NCBI RefSeq assembly: GCF_023343835.1
Contig: NC_064447.1
Span: 10,126,501 to 10,190,500 of the forward strand
Reading direction: 5' to 3'
DNA from: Lagopus muta
Lineage: Eukaryota; Chordata; Aves; Galliformes; Phasianidae
Length of the DNA stretch: 64,000 nucleotides
How positions within the stretch are numbered: the stretch's first letter is position 1; every line of letters starts with the position of its first letter. The position numbers and the translations under genes are program-made. Below, piece after piece: positions 50,487 to 62,440 of the stretch. The notes under the pieces were generated by a model. That model did not search any database. It saw nothing but the letters and a program-made list of their open reading frames with translations, and had not been told where the DNA came from.

Positions 50487-51769
50487 CAAACCTAAGTTGT
50501 CTTCCCACTCCTAAAAGACTGGAAGAGATCAAAGGCCTGGTAAATCCACACGTTAAAAATACAAAAAGAACAAATTTTCTCTGTTTAGACAATGAGTTTT
50601 TTGTAAGCCTATATTCTCCAACATTCTTAGTATTTACAATCACTGCAGTGGTTTGTGATCCACAGGCTAGCTCAGCATACCTAGAGATGTGGCAGAAAGG
50701 ACGGGCCTTCCACCTGTCCTGCCTGTTTTCTCCTACCCCCAAGTTTCACATAACCTACCAGCAAAATGTTTCACTGGAAGTCTCCAAAAGATCTCCCCTA
50801 GACAACTTCCTAACAGATGGGTTTTTTATTTGTTGGGTTTTAAATGCTCTCCTTAGGCTATAATTTAGCAGCACAGATTCTCTTTTCCACAGCTCCCTTT
50901 CTAGAACTAAGCAACGCTGACTCTCAATATCACAACGCCACTCAGGCATCGGTCTGAGCTCACGAGAGCCCTGTGGGTCCTGGTCCTGTTTGGTCCAACA
51001 AAGTGAGAGTATACTAGAAATGCTTTTAGGCCTCAGAACATCAGCTGAAAGCATCTTTCTCTGGCATAACGGGAACAACGTTGAGACAACCTTCAATTGT
51101 TACTGCAAACCTCTACATGGCAGTTTGAAGACAACTTTTATCTCCAGTTATGTTACCTTCCTTCCTGCACGGATTAGGAAAATAAAGAGTAATTAAGAAT
51201 CTGGTGAAAGATGAGAGCTGTTTCACATTTATTGCTCAGCATGCATCTTAATCCACAAGGTACTGCCATTCACTACCAACAAGGAAGATTTGCAGTTTTT
51301 CCACATAAACACAGGTCAAGGACATGTGGATGTACTGCAGCAGCAACAACTGCGTGGTGTAGGGAGAAGTCAGTTTTGTGAAGCAACACTGATGCATCAA
51401 ACAAGAAAAGGATGCTGGGACAACAGCAAACTGACAACAACTTTATTTATTAGATGTGCATAGGTGTGACTCCACAGGTGCCCATGGGACCACAGCCCTC
51501 CCTGGCTGCAGGTGGATGCATCTCCCAGGCCAGGCTGTAAGAAAGCACACATTTCGCGGTGCAGGCTGCTCCACCAGCTCCTACCCTTCCTTCTGGGCAG
51601 GACGCAGCTACACTCGCATTAGCTGATGAATACAACGATTCCTGGACGGGCTGCACACGATCCCATCGCTTTCCCTTTTACACCTCCACCAATTCAGCGC
51701 GTGCAATACGGAAAGCAACAGAGGCATTAACAGCTGTCTGGAATCACCGCTTCTAAACGCGATCGCCAC

Positions 51770-52420
51770 GGGCTGGGGGCAGCCTGGGCCCTTCCCACGA
51801 GGGGATGCGGTTCTTCACAGCCCCAGAAAGACCTGGGCGGCGATCGATCCCCCGGCTCGCTCAGAGGGCCGAGCCCCGCACCCACACTCCCTACCGCTCC
51901 GTATTCCCTCGGGGGAGCGGCCTGAGCGTCCCTCAGCCCCCGACGTGCCACCAACCACACCCCCGCTCCAGCCTTCACCTGCGGGGCCGCCGACGAACCC
52001 CCCGGAAAGCGGCTCCCTCCCACACGGCCGCTGAGAGGAAGCCCGTTTCTCGGGTGGCGGGGCGCCGTACGAGGCAGGGTGTGGAAGGGGAACACAGAGC
52101 GTCCCTTGCTAAAAGCCTTACCTACCGGCTCCGGCCCTCCGGTCCCGGGAGAAGGCGGCCCGGCCCGGAGGGATGGTGGGGAGGCAGAGGCAGCGCGAAG
52201 CTCAGCCCCTCCAGAGGTTATTCGCTCGCAAGATGGCGGCGCCGCGAGGGGGGGGCGGGCGGAGGGTGCGCGAGGGGCGGGAGAGAGGCCACGCCCTGCC
52301 CCCCCCCCACAGCCCTTCCCGCCGAGGCCTCGCGCCGCTCTGAGGGGCGTCTCCGTCGGCGCCATTTTGCCCCCCTGCGGTGGGGGGGGGATGCTGAGGC
52401 ACTGCTGAGGAGGGCCGATT
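51770..52420 (-). promoter_or_regulatory. PRPSAP2: PRPSAP2 CpG-island promoter and 5' UTR exon
   Basis: This is a sharp CpG island in otherwise AT-rich surroundings. On the minus strand a 5' splice site (CCGGTAG then GTAAGG, plus-strand 52116-52121) would end a non-coding first exon starting at about 52122 and extending to an unknown start near 52230-52390. Two YY1-type sites are present: AAGATGGCGGC on the plus strand (52230-52240) and CAAAATGGC on the minus strand (52361-52369). No TATA box was seen. Confidence 0.7.
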
Positions 52421-53744
52421 TGGGGAGCGTGCTGTTAGCGTGTCGTTTCACATTTTCCCCGCTCGGATGTCACAGGGGTGGGCAGTGGTATCCATCAGGG
52501 CTGTGGAAGCCCCCTCACAAAATCCGAGCTGTATGGCTGTATCCGACTGTACTGTGAAGTACACTGCGCAGTGCTAGGTTTTGTTATCCTGCCCAAATTC
52601 AGGAGGGTAAAGCAGACAGTCATGTCAGAGTTCTATCCTTTGGAGTGTACAGGTACAGATCAGGTACTTTTGACTGCACCTTCTCACAAAATAATTATTC
52701 CTGGACTGCAACATACAGCGTGCATTGGAACAGGGCCTGTAGCACCGAGCAGAGACGTGTGTGCCATGAAAGACACAGAAAAGCTGCCCATACTGCTCAC
52801 CCAATGCACAGAGACAACTTTGTACTTTGAAACTTCTTACAATGAAACTGCCACCGTGAGCTGCATTTTTTGCTTTAAGCATTCACATACTTGCCTGCAG
52901 CTCACAATATGTGCTTCAACAGTTGTCTCCACTGCCAGTAGGAGCAGGGCAGGAGAGCAGTTGAACCAGCTGCCAGATGCTGAGCACTCCGCACACAGCA
53001 CTCCTCACAGAGCACAGACATCTGTCTGAAATGCATGAGACCTGTTTGTGTCCTCAGAGAGGCAATGCTGCAGCGATTCTATGCGTGTCTGCAGGATCTC
53101 AGGTTGGAAAGTGTCATAAAATGGGCCCCGTGCCTCCTCACCACCCCCACCATTTCCAGTCTGCGTTCCTCTGCTTACAGGCTGCTGCTCCCGCTGTTGA
53201 TTCAGGTTCCTTGACCTTTGCGGGTTCCTTTTTGTTTTGCAGGGAAGGAGGCTTTGAGCCTTTTGTCAGCCTCTTCATAGAGCAGCAGAGACTTCTTAGC
53301 GTCAGCCCTCATCACTGGGTTTCACTGCAGGCTGATGGCAGAGCAGCCAGAAACAACACATGTTGAAGCGCTGACCCACAGTGCAATCAGCAGCCTTCCT
53401 CAGAGGCATTTTTCAATACCCTCAGGGCACACAGAATTTGCTGACTACTCGATTTGTCCTGCCCCAAATTCCTGACATTTACACAAGCAAACCACAAGAC
53501 CAGGAACTAAAAAAAAATTATGTCTTCTGATCCTTTTTCTTGAGCAACTGTCTGCATTTCCTCAAAGAAAATCAGTTTCTTTCCTGCCTCTGTTTTCCTG
53601 GTCAGAGGATTACAAATGGAAGCCTTCAGTCCCAACGGAGAGGGATTTGTTAATATTACAATATGTTCTTCAAGTACTGAGAGTTTAACAGATTGCTTTC
53701 CCAAAACGAGCACCTGGTTTTTAATTTCATTCACAATGATCCAA

Positions 53745-53948
53745 TTAGCAGTCATCTGAGGAATTCTGAAAAACTGTTACGTGTGGCTGGAGCAGCTCAG
53801 GGAAATCTGTTGTTCTTAATCCAGATACAATTCTGTCAGGAAGAAGTGTGCCATAAAGTATGAATTTCAGAAGCCCACAGTTAGTCCAGCCAAGGTGAAG
53901 GGCACTGCTCATCCAGCGCTTGGCCGGACGACAGCCTGCATCCATCAC
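53745..53948 (-). other. Possible exon of unknown minus-strand gene
   Basis: After a good acceptor (TTTGTTGTCTCTCAG) the frame reads VMDAGCRPAKRWMSS, then HLGWTNCGLLKF and ends VTVFQNSSDDC at a stop. A second open frame, starting with an ATG at 53755, overlaps the end and runs to 53507 (it includes MTANWIIVNEIKNQVLVLGK). The balance of residues looks protein-like, but I do not recognise a family. It could be a terminal exon, a decayed gene or chance. Confidence 0.25.
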
Positions 53949-56900
53949 CTGAGAGACAACAAATGCTTGTGTCATCCTGTCTCCTAAGCTCCATCCATCA
54001 CTGCTCTGCCAGGTTGCTGTTTTGTATTGTTTGCTGTTGCTTTGTATTATTAATTTTTTTTTTTTTTAAATTAAGGTGGACGTTAAAAATCTCCTGCCAA
54101 TCTACTTGTTGGCAAGAGTTATTGAGCTTGGCACACCAAAGAAATGTTTTGCTTTCGTCCTGACACTGCCCTGTGAGTGTGTTTTGTCTCTCCCAGTAGT
54201 CTTACAAGGCACCTTGAAGAAATCTTCTGCCCCACATATCCTTCCAGAGCCTGCTGGGACGCCCTGCAGCATGTAGGAACCTTCATACTGAGCACCTCCA
54301 CGCTCAGCACAGCCTCAAGGCTGCCACCTCCAGTCCCTACCTCAGGAGTGACCGTATCTGGTTTCTAGAAGACACCAACTTGGATACTGCCCAGCTAGCA
54401 AGGCAGAGCTGAAAGTAGACATAGATTTCTGAATCTCCCTTGCGCATGGAAGTGATCTGGAAAATAGCATTCCCCACTTCTGGGAACTAAAGTGCCTTAA
54501 GAAAGGCCCCAGAGCAGAGCAGGCATCTTATCTACATGAAGGGCTAAATAGACAGCTCTCTCTTTTTGTTTAATCAAATATTAACGCTTAACTATGGCTT
54601 GACTGTCTGCAGGAAACAGGCACCAACTCATTCTATTATAGTAAAGTCCCTCATAAATCATAAGTATATCTATTTGGGGAAAAGAGGTATATAAAAAAAC
54701 ACAGAGGTTAGTTTGTTTCCCATTCCTAATAGTACTGCGTGTTCCAGGTCAGTCTGAAATGATTAACAGATCTGCCACATCAGCCTTCAGCACAGGCATG
54801 GAGTATCTCCTATCAGCCTTCAAACAAAGAAACAACAGACTTGTTGGAATAGCCAGTGTTTAACAGGTCACTGCACAGAAAAATGTCTCAAGCTGGATGA
54901 AAGGGAGAGGATTTGAGCAAACGCTGTCCTGGAACAAGAACCAGCAGTAGTGTCTTCTGCTTTGTTTGCATATTCTCTTTGCTCGCTGCAATTGCATGCA
55001 GCAGTGTCCTGTAAAGTTTGTGTCACAGTCATAACTCTGTTTACAGAAGTAGTTTGCCCTTCAGTTCTCCCTTAAACAAAAGCCACTGAACAATGAAGTG
55101 GAGTCATTGTAGGGAAGTTGAACAGCTACACAGTGCTAAACGCTCTATTTCACTGTCCTACCACTAGCTCCTAGTTTGACTTGGCATTTACTGCATTACT
55201 GCACAAAGCTACAGCTCTACACAGAGGAAGCGAGCACGCATCATGATCTGGGCAGGCTCTTAGTGAATATTCAGGAAAGGTTTGTACATGGGTCACTGTA
55301 CAGCGGCTTGCTAATGAAAGCAGAGCTCAGTAGGGAGAAGATCCTGTGCTTCACATACACAAATATGGGGGAAGGGGGGGAGGGGAAGAAAGGGAAGGTA
55401 AAGAGACTGCCGACTTCCATCTCTGCCCAGAGCAGCTAGGCAGAAACTAGGAGAAATGCAGGGAGGACCAGAGAGCAACCTGCAAGGGCACCCTGATCTC
55501 CTCCCAGCTTGGTGCAGAACAGGGCTGAGCCCAGAGCAGCAGTAACACACAAACACCTGTGCAGGTTGTGGATCCTTACCCAGCTGCAATACCAAGAAAT
55601 GATGGACCTCCATACATTGCCTTTAGCTTGACCTTGTCTAACAAGCCCCTTCCCCAGGTTCAGGAGTGAGACACTTTAAAAGTTTTACTCACCAGGGAGA
55701 TTTCACCAGAAGAAATGCAAAAGAACTAGCAGACTTCTCACAGGCTTTTATTGTTTCATTTAGGAGCATCTACTGAGAACTTCCTTCCCTGCTGAATCAC
55801 TCTCCATCCATCTGCAGCCACCTTCCGCTGCTGGTACTTCCTCCTGTTCTTCCCTCCCTCTTTCCTCTTAACTGTTCTGAGCCCAGTTTTTTATTTGCAT
55901 GCTCTCCTCCAGGTTCCAAGGATAGAGTACAATCTCTTCTTTAATGCTGCTCGGTTGGTTTGTCCCTGATAGCTCTGCAGTTTCTCCCACCTCCAGAGTC
56001 ACCTGCTATACTCTCTCCTCCAAAGCAAAGCAGCCACAGCTCTAGTTGAAATCCTGGCTTAAAATGCTTGCTAGAAAAACATAGAACTGCCAGTCATAGC
56101 AACAATCCACTGCTATCAAGGACTACACACTGCAAGTCCCCCAGGCTTTAACTGCCTGAGATCTTCGTTAAATCCTTTTCTAAGATCCTGTCTTCCTTAC
56201 AGAAGCTGCTGTGTCACAAAATCCAGCTGTACTATGGTGGTGCCCCAGCATAATGAAAATACCACGCTTACTTTTTCTTGTGCTAAAGAAAACACCACAC
56301 CATCCAACCAGAAATGGACCACTGACCTGCTACCACGTAGCCTGGGATTCAATCAGGATGGTCACAGTCATGTTGTTTTGGGATTTTGCTCATTCTATTT
56401 TCACTCACCTGAACTAGCCCCACGACATGATTCCCCCCACCAGCACCAGGTAGCACGGTATCTCCTTCCCTTTCTCCCTTCCTTTGAGGACAGCTCTGAA
56501 CAGTGCAGGGTGCGCTCAGAAGGCGCAGGCTGTGGGTTTTCTGCCATGACAAAGCCTCTAGCCCGAATCACCTGCCAAGCCTTTCTGAGCTCTGTCACCG
56601 AGATGTTTTGGTGATACCACATTCACCTCACCCACCTCCAAAGCATTAATGACCTCACCCAAATTCTCACACTGCCCTGCTACTTCACACCAAACACCCC
56701 AGCTACCAAAACTTGCTCGTTCTCAGCTTCCTCCATGCACAACTGAGCCCAGCACGCCCCAAGCGCTCTGTCCATCCCAATCCTATTTGTAGGAATGGAG
56801 CTGTCAGCCTGCCCACAGAGCCGCCCTCCGCAGGGCCAATCAGGCCGAGGCCAGCAGGACAGCCGACCTGTGCCTTTCTCAACAACTGCAAATACCAGGG

Positions 56901-57825
56901 GTTCAGGCTGTTCCTGAAGCCCAGCACCACCCAACTGATCACATCTGAAAGAGCCTTGAGAGCAAAGCTGCGTCAGAGGGGGGCACAGGTGCCAAAAATG
57001 CTGCTTGACCCCTTAGGATTGTTTGCTTATCTTTGGATTTTTTTCTTTATTCAAGTTTTTTTTATTTACACACATGGCAAATATGAATATCAGAGAGAAT
57101 GAATAGCCTGCTTCTAGTTAGCAATGAGAGACTACCGTAATTATTGCTGTAATAATGGAATAGCATGAACACAAGCAAATTCAGTATGAGAGATTTATCT
57201 TGGAACCAGTCCCTGGGCAGCCTAACCGCACCTGGTGTCAGCTTTGCACAAAGGCTTGGGATCAGACCCAGGATGACAGAACTATTTCTGTGACCATCCT
57301 GCCACACAGCAATGGCCATGAGCTGTTGGTTACTGCCAATGAAACATTCCCATTTTTTCCCCAGCAGTATTTTGACAGGTGTTCTCAACAACAGCTGTTT
57401 GAAACTCTCTAAGTCCCTTTCCCGTCATGCAAGGAGAGAGCTTTGTGAAGGCACACTATTTTGCTTAACCATAATAATGTGCCACTTAAAGAGGAGCCAA
57501 CTTCTGGGAGGGGTATTAAGACAATTTAGTTGTGGGATTCAATGGGATTTGCTAAAGCTGCTGTGCTAATGGCACGCTGTTCTTGGCTGGGATGCCAGGG
57601 AGAAGGTGGTGCTCTGCAAGTTGCTCTCCTGGTATTTGAGCAGCAGTTCCTTATACCATCCAGACTCTCTGCTTCACTGACATCAGAACCCTGTACCCAT
57701 CTGGTATGTCCAAATGCCCCACAAAATTACATCCTTTCTTATCCCAGACTGTGATGCTCCAAGTTCAAGTGTTCTGGGACGATGAGAGAGGCACAATGGG
57801 AGGCCAAGGCCTTGGTCCAGCAATC

Positions 57826-58128
57826 TCAGAGATGCTTGTCACAAGGAATTATGTGGGCTCTGCAAACAGATGAAGAAAACCAGAAAGAGCAAACACTGGT
57901 CTGCACAACCTTGACACTGCAATCAATGCTGTCATTTGCCACCAGGAGCAAGTAAACAGCCCCAGCATTGCACTGCATAGCAAACATTGCAGCTTTATCT
58001 GGATGACAGGCAGCAATTTGTGGTAAAGGTAAATCTTTCTGTTCACTCATGCTTGACATATGGATGGTCTTGCTACATTCCCTGATCTCAGTGGGATTAC
58101 GCATGAATTTAAGGTTAAGTACATGCAT
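57826..58128 (-). other. Possible exon of unknown minus-strand gene
   Basis: A 100-codon open frame follows an acceptor-like CCTTCAG and begins MHVLNLKFMRNPTEIREC. Its composition is not low-complexity, but no domain was recognised. It has the same strand as the candidate at 53.5-53.9 kb, so both could belong to one unannotated or decayed gene. Confidence 0.2.
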
Positions 58129-59086
58129 GCCTGAAGGATCACAACCTTCATTTAATATTGTGTGACCCAGCAGACCCGTAATTAATCCCTAACATGTTCA
58201 GGTGACAGATCTCGCTCGGTGCTGTCATCCACACAGAAATGAGACGTGCACGTTCATACATTCAGGCTGGCACTCAGACAGGTTTTCCAGCCATTGAAGC
58301 AATGAGGTTTCAAGAGCCGCTCAGAGGCTGCTTCCTAGCAGCAAAAATGGGACAGTGGCAGTTTGTGCCATGTAACAGGCAGGGGAAGGAGGTGTGATAT
58401 CAGCACCTGCTCGCACAGCTGCCTCATGTTGGGATGGGAACCTTCCCTTCTACCTGACCGACATTGTATGCCATAGTCATTGAAGCTGTTCAGAGGCCGA
58501 TCAAACCCAGGGGAATAACACCACCATCTTCATCCCAAGCACTTTGCAAAAGTGAAATGTGGGCAAAACCAATTCCAGATTTGCTCTTCCTTCTCTGCCT
58601 TGCTGGATTTCAGACAAACCTCCTCACACAGGCCGAGTGCTGCCTATGTCAGACAGGGGAGAGTTACTGGGAGCAATTTCCAAATCATGGGTATTGAACC
58701 TTCTTATCTAGCTGCTTTGTCAGCAAACATGAGCATGCACGTTTTGAATGGATCACACAGGCAGCACAATAGGCTGGGTATGTTTTAAATAAGTTTAATG
58801 GAGTTTAATATGCATTCACCAACAGTACAAAATGAGACTTTTCAGCTATACAAGGGCCAGAAGCAGGTCAAACACAAACGTGGAGTAGCATTACTTAGGA
58901 ACAGTTATGCTGAACACCAAAGTAAGTGGGTAAGTGGGACACAACCAACAACTTGTCTCGGGAGGGAAAGGACGAAGCTAGCCTAGACCCTACAAAAATA
59001 CACATAACCACCTCATAATCCTATTTCTTTAAAAGCTGCATTTGCTGAAGTGCCTCCAGACAGATCCCACTGCATGTTCATCCTGC

Positions 59087-59101
59087 TTTTTTTTTTTTTT
59101 T
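59087..59101. repeat. Poly-T tract (15 T)
   Basis: Simple homopolymer downstream of the GPCR stop codon, probably within its 3' UTR. Confidence 0.85.
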
Positions 59102-59673
59102 AATTTAATCATCTTCTACTTAAAAATCAGCAGCCCATGTGCCAGATCGGTATGATGCACAGGAAAAGATGTCTTTTCTTTACTGATTCAGTTATAAGGA
59201 ATTTATGAAGCAGCTCTTCCCTCCGCCCTCTTGGCCAGCTGAAGTGCCGGCTGCGCCTGCTGCCAGCGTACCTGCATCCAATTTTGCCCTCTGGTGGAAC
59301 CCCAGAATTTTGCATCCCAGCAAAGACTGGCTGCCAGGAAAGCCTGGCAAGTGCAGAGAACACATCCTGCCAGCAGCTAACTTGCCATTTGGGAATGCCC
59401 TGGGGGTGAACCCAGTGGTGCTGCAGACTCGGGTGCCTACAAGGTGACCCACTGAGCTCAGAGGCTGCTTCTCATGGCTGAAGAACGCTGGAGAGAAGGG
59501 AAAATAAAGGGAGTCCTGTCAGCAAAGTCACAGACTCAGTGTCGTTTACAAAGGGTCGCCTGCTAAAAATGGGATGTTGTGACAAATCAGTGGGAAAAAA
59601 AGCAGAGAGAAGAAGAGAGACAAAAAGAGAGAGAAAACTGCCCTGCAGTGTGCCCATGATGAACCATGCCCAG

Positions 59674-60759
59674 TCAGAGCCTTGGGACTTCTGCTTCCGA
59701 GGCAGACCTGGACTTCCTCCTGCTGCTCAGGCTGCCCAGCATTGACTCCTCACTGAAGGCCCCTTCAAAGGTCGACAAGATGGACTGGCAAAACTTCTCC
59801 TTGAAATCTGGCCCCACAAAGACGTAAAGGATGGGGTTTATACAGCTGTTGAAGAAAGCGAGGCTGGAAACCAAGGGGATTCCTATGTAGAGGGCCATTT
59901 TCATCTCGTGACTGGAAGAGTTTTGAGATATTTCTAGCAAGGAGAAGACGTGATAGGGGAAATAACAGAGGAAGAATGAGACTGTGACGGCAATGATAAT
60001 TCTGTACGGCTTTGCAGAGCTGGCTAGTTGCCTTCTTTTCAGCTTGACAGCAACAACGCTGTAGCAGATGAGAATCACTGTGAAGGGGATGAGGAACCCA
60101 CATAAGAACCGCGTTACGATCATCGCTTTGTGCCGCATCCTCCACAGCCTCCGTGTCTCCTCGGCCGTGTAGTCATCAGACAGCGCGAAGTTGTTGTAGC
60201 AGCTGGTGATGTTACGGGAACTGACCGCAGTGTCACGAAAAATGAGGTATGGGGAGCTGAGCAGGACAGCCACCCCCCATGTCCCCAGCGCCACCCTGGC
60301 CGCCAGCTCTGGGCTCCTGCGGTTGTGGGACCACACGGGGAAAGCCACGGCCACGCAGCGGTCCACGCTGATGACCATCAGGAGGAAGACGCTGGCAAAC
60401 ATGTTGAGGAAGGCGATGGTGCTGTTCAGCTTGCAGAGCAACTTCCCGAAGGGCCAGTGGAAGTCCAGAGCGGTGTAGATGATGCTGAGGGGCAGGAAAA
60501 AGGTGAAGATGAAGTCAGCGATGGCCAGGTTGAGGAACCACACTGAGTTCACTGTCTTCTTCATCTTGAAGCCTGCAATCCAGATGACGAGGCCGTTCCC
60601 TGTCACCCCCAGCACACAGGCAATGCTGTACACCACCATGGAGAGGACATGCAGGCTCTTCTGGAGGCCAGAGTAGTGGTCGTGGACTGTGGCATTCCCA
60701 GAGGGCATGGAGGGGGAGCTGTCAGGGAAGGGTGATGGAGAAGAAGAGACGGTCTCCAT
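59674..60759 (-). CDS. Chemoattractant-type GPCR (CMKLR1/GPR1/FPR-like), 361 aa
   Basis: A single intact coding exon. An acceptor (CTTATGGTTTCAG) at 60778-60780 shows that a 5' UTR exon lies upstream; the first ATG after it, at 60759, is taken as the start. It has seven membrane segments: GN in TM1 (residue 56), LNLAIAD in TM2, C109 and C187 for the extracellular disulfide, DRC at 133-135, CYFP at 265-268 in place of CWxP, and NPILY at 308-312. N22 and N183 are glycosylation sequons. The Ser-rich tail (SLSSRRKSRSAS) suits arrestin regulation. KKTVNSVWFLNLAIADF resembles chemerin receptors and FVGPDFKEKF resembles both chemerin and formyl-peptide receptors. The exact orthologue is uncertain, so no symbol is given. 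Candidate ATTAAA signals lie at 58794-58809 (minus). Confidence 0.88.
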   Translation of the reverse strand: METVSSSPSPFPDSSPSMPSGNATVHDHYSGLQKSLHVLSMVVYSIACVLGVTGNGLVIWIAGFKMKKTVNSVWFLNLAIADFIFTFFLPLSIIYTALDFHWPFGKLLCKLNSTIAFLNMFASVFLLMVISVDRCVAVAFPVWSHNRRSPELAARVALGTWGVAVLLSSPYLIFRDTAVSSRNITSCYNNFALSDDYTAEETRRLWRMRHKAMIVTRFLCGFLIPFTVILICYSVVAVKLKRRQLASSAKPYRIIIAVTVSFFLCYFPYHVFSLLEISQNSSSHEMKMALYIGIPLVSSLAFFNSCINPILYVFVGPDFKEKFCQSILSTFEGAFSEESMLGSLSSRRKSRSASEAEVPRL

Positions 60760-60780
60760 TGCCAGCAAGCTGGGGTCCTG

Positions 60781-62440
60781 AAACCATAAGAGCACACACT
60801 GCTATCACCTGCAGCTCCCTTAGCTTTGGGGAGAATCTTTGACTGCAACCACACACAAAATGGATATGCAAAGATGAAACCTGCACTTAAAATGACTCAA
60901 TAACGAACATACTTCTCTATAGAACATCTCAAGTTTCAGAATGGTAGATAAATAGTTGTGAGGCACAAGGAATTTAAGCCACTTGAGCAAGTGAACCGAT
61001 ACAGAGGGAGGAAGAGAGTCCGAAAGTTTTGAGTTGATCTGATCTTGTCATGAAAGGGTGATGCCAGCAGGAAGGGGAGATGTTTGAGCAGAGGCTCAGC
61101 CATCATGGGGACAACTCAGAGTCCCAGTGCTGCAAGCTTTTGCAGACAGGGACCAACCAAGACTAAAAGAATTACTTATCTCTTGGCAAGTCCCTGGGAG
61201 ATTGTCACCCACACTGACAGCCAGCCCACTAATGCTGAGAGGCAGAAAACAAATGATATCAAAGATCTTTTTGCTTACAGCTCTTTCCACACCACAGGGC
61301 CCAGGAGGCTGCGGGCTGAGGGTTGGCATCTGCCCTGTCTCCCTGTCACCCTGTGACCCGAGACACCAGCCCAGGCTCTGCCACTGGCATTGGCAGTGTC
61401 AGAACAACTCACCCACAAGCAGTCTGTGACAGCAGCCGCCCATGGGCTGAGAGCAGAACTACAAAAACCCAACTTGCACAGCTGTGGCCAAGCTCTTTGG
61501 TGATGGAAGACAAATTAGCAGGGCTAAAAACTGTTAGATTTCTGAAGTTAAAAGATTGTTCCTTCAGCAGCTATCCAAGTATCATAGAATTATTAAGATA
61601 GAAAAGATCTCCCAAGATCAAGTCCAGCCCCAACCCACCCCACCGTGCCCACTGCCCACAGCCCTCAGTGCCACATCTCCACATTCTGGAGCACCTCCAG
61701 GGACGGTGACCCCACCACTCCCTGGGCAGCAGTGCCAGTGCCTGACCGCTCTCTGGGAGAAGAAATTGTTGCTAGCATCCATCCTGAACCTCCCCTAGTG
61801 CAGCTTAAGGCCATTACTTCTATCCTATCACTGTTACCTGGGAGAAAAGCACCTAAGGACGTGCACAGTTCAGGCAGAGCGGTATCCAAGGTGAGTTTTG
61901 GAGCAACAGCCACCCCTGCACCCACACACCCAGCTCTGCACCCAGCACCCCTCACCGCCAGGACCCGGCGGCACTCACCGCAGCACCGCACTGCTCCCGC
62001 TCTGCCTGCAGCCCCACGCACTGCAGCCCCACTGCTTTGAGACACCGCTCCTCACGCTGTGACTCACAGTGCACACTCTGCTTTTCCATCGCTTGGGATC
62101 ACAAGGAATTTACTGGGACCGCTTATTCCCTACCTCTGTTCCTCAATTTACAGCACGCTCATTTAACCCCTGAAGTTCTGTCCGTGGTCTCTTGGGTCAG
62201 GTTGGCCAAACCCAAGGGCCCGCTTGTGTTTGAAGCGCACAGCGCAGCGCTACTCCTGCCTGCAAGCCTCATCCTTCCGGGGCTGAAACATTCCTCCAGG
62301 GCACCGGCCCACCCCGCAGTGCAGCAGGGCTGCTCTGTGCGCAGGGAGCAGTGCATGCTCTGCTTCCGCAGGCTGTGCTCCCACACCGTGGCCGAGCACC
62401 ACGCACAGCGGACCCGAGTTCAGCGCATCACCCCGGCCAG
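60781..62440. other. Intergenic DNA between the GPCR and SHMT1
   Basis: Contains one CR1 fragment (61580-61852) and presumably the 5' UTR exon and promoter of the GPCR, which I could not place. Nothing else is recognisable; CpG content rises from about 61.9 kb towards the SHMT1 promoter. Confidence 0.5.
61580..61852 (-). repeat. CR1 LINE 3'-end fragment
   Basis: Begins TATCATAGAATTATTAAGAT and continues through CCACCGTGCCCACTGCCC and AAGAAATTGTTGCTAGCATC to CTATCACTGTTACCTGGG. It is nearly identical over about 155 bases to the copy at 14551-14752. Confidence 0.87.

Larger units (their letters stand above)
52421..58780. other. Intergenic DNA between PRPSAP2 and the GPCR gene
   Basis: About 6.4 kb of A+T-richer DNA. 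No known gene was recognised. Two minus-strand stretches (53507-53948 and 57826-58128) look weakly coding and are listed separately. A 14-base T run lies at 54054-54067. In human, FBXW10 and TVP23B occupy this neighbourhood, but I could not match either here. Confidence 0.5.

Noticed and set aside
52421-58780. TVP23B or FBXW10 orthologue by synteny
   Set aside because: I could not match any translated stretch to either protein as I know them, so no gene name is given.
59087-59101. Poly-T as the tail of a minus-strand processed pseudogene
   Set aside because: No cDNA-like sequence lies beside it; treated as a plain homopolymer.
60760-60795. Upstream ATG adding 12 residues to the GPCR
   Set aside because: A clear splice acceptor at 60778-60780 cuts through this stretch, so the first ATG in the exon is 60759.
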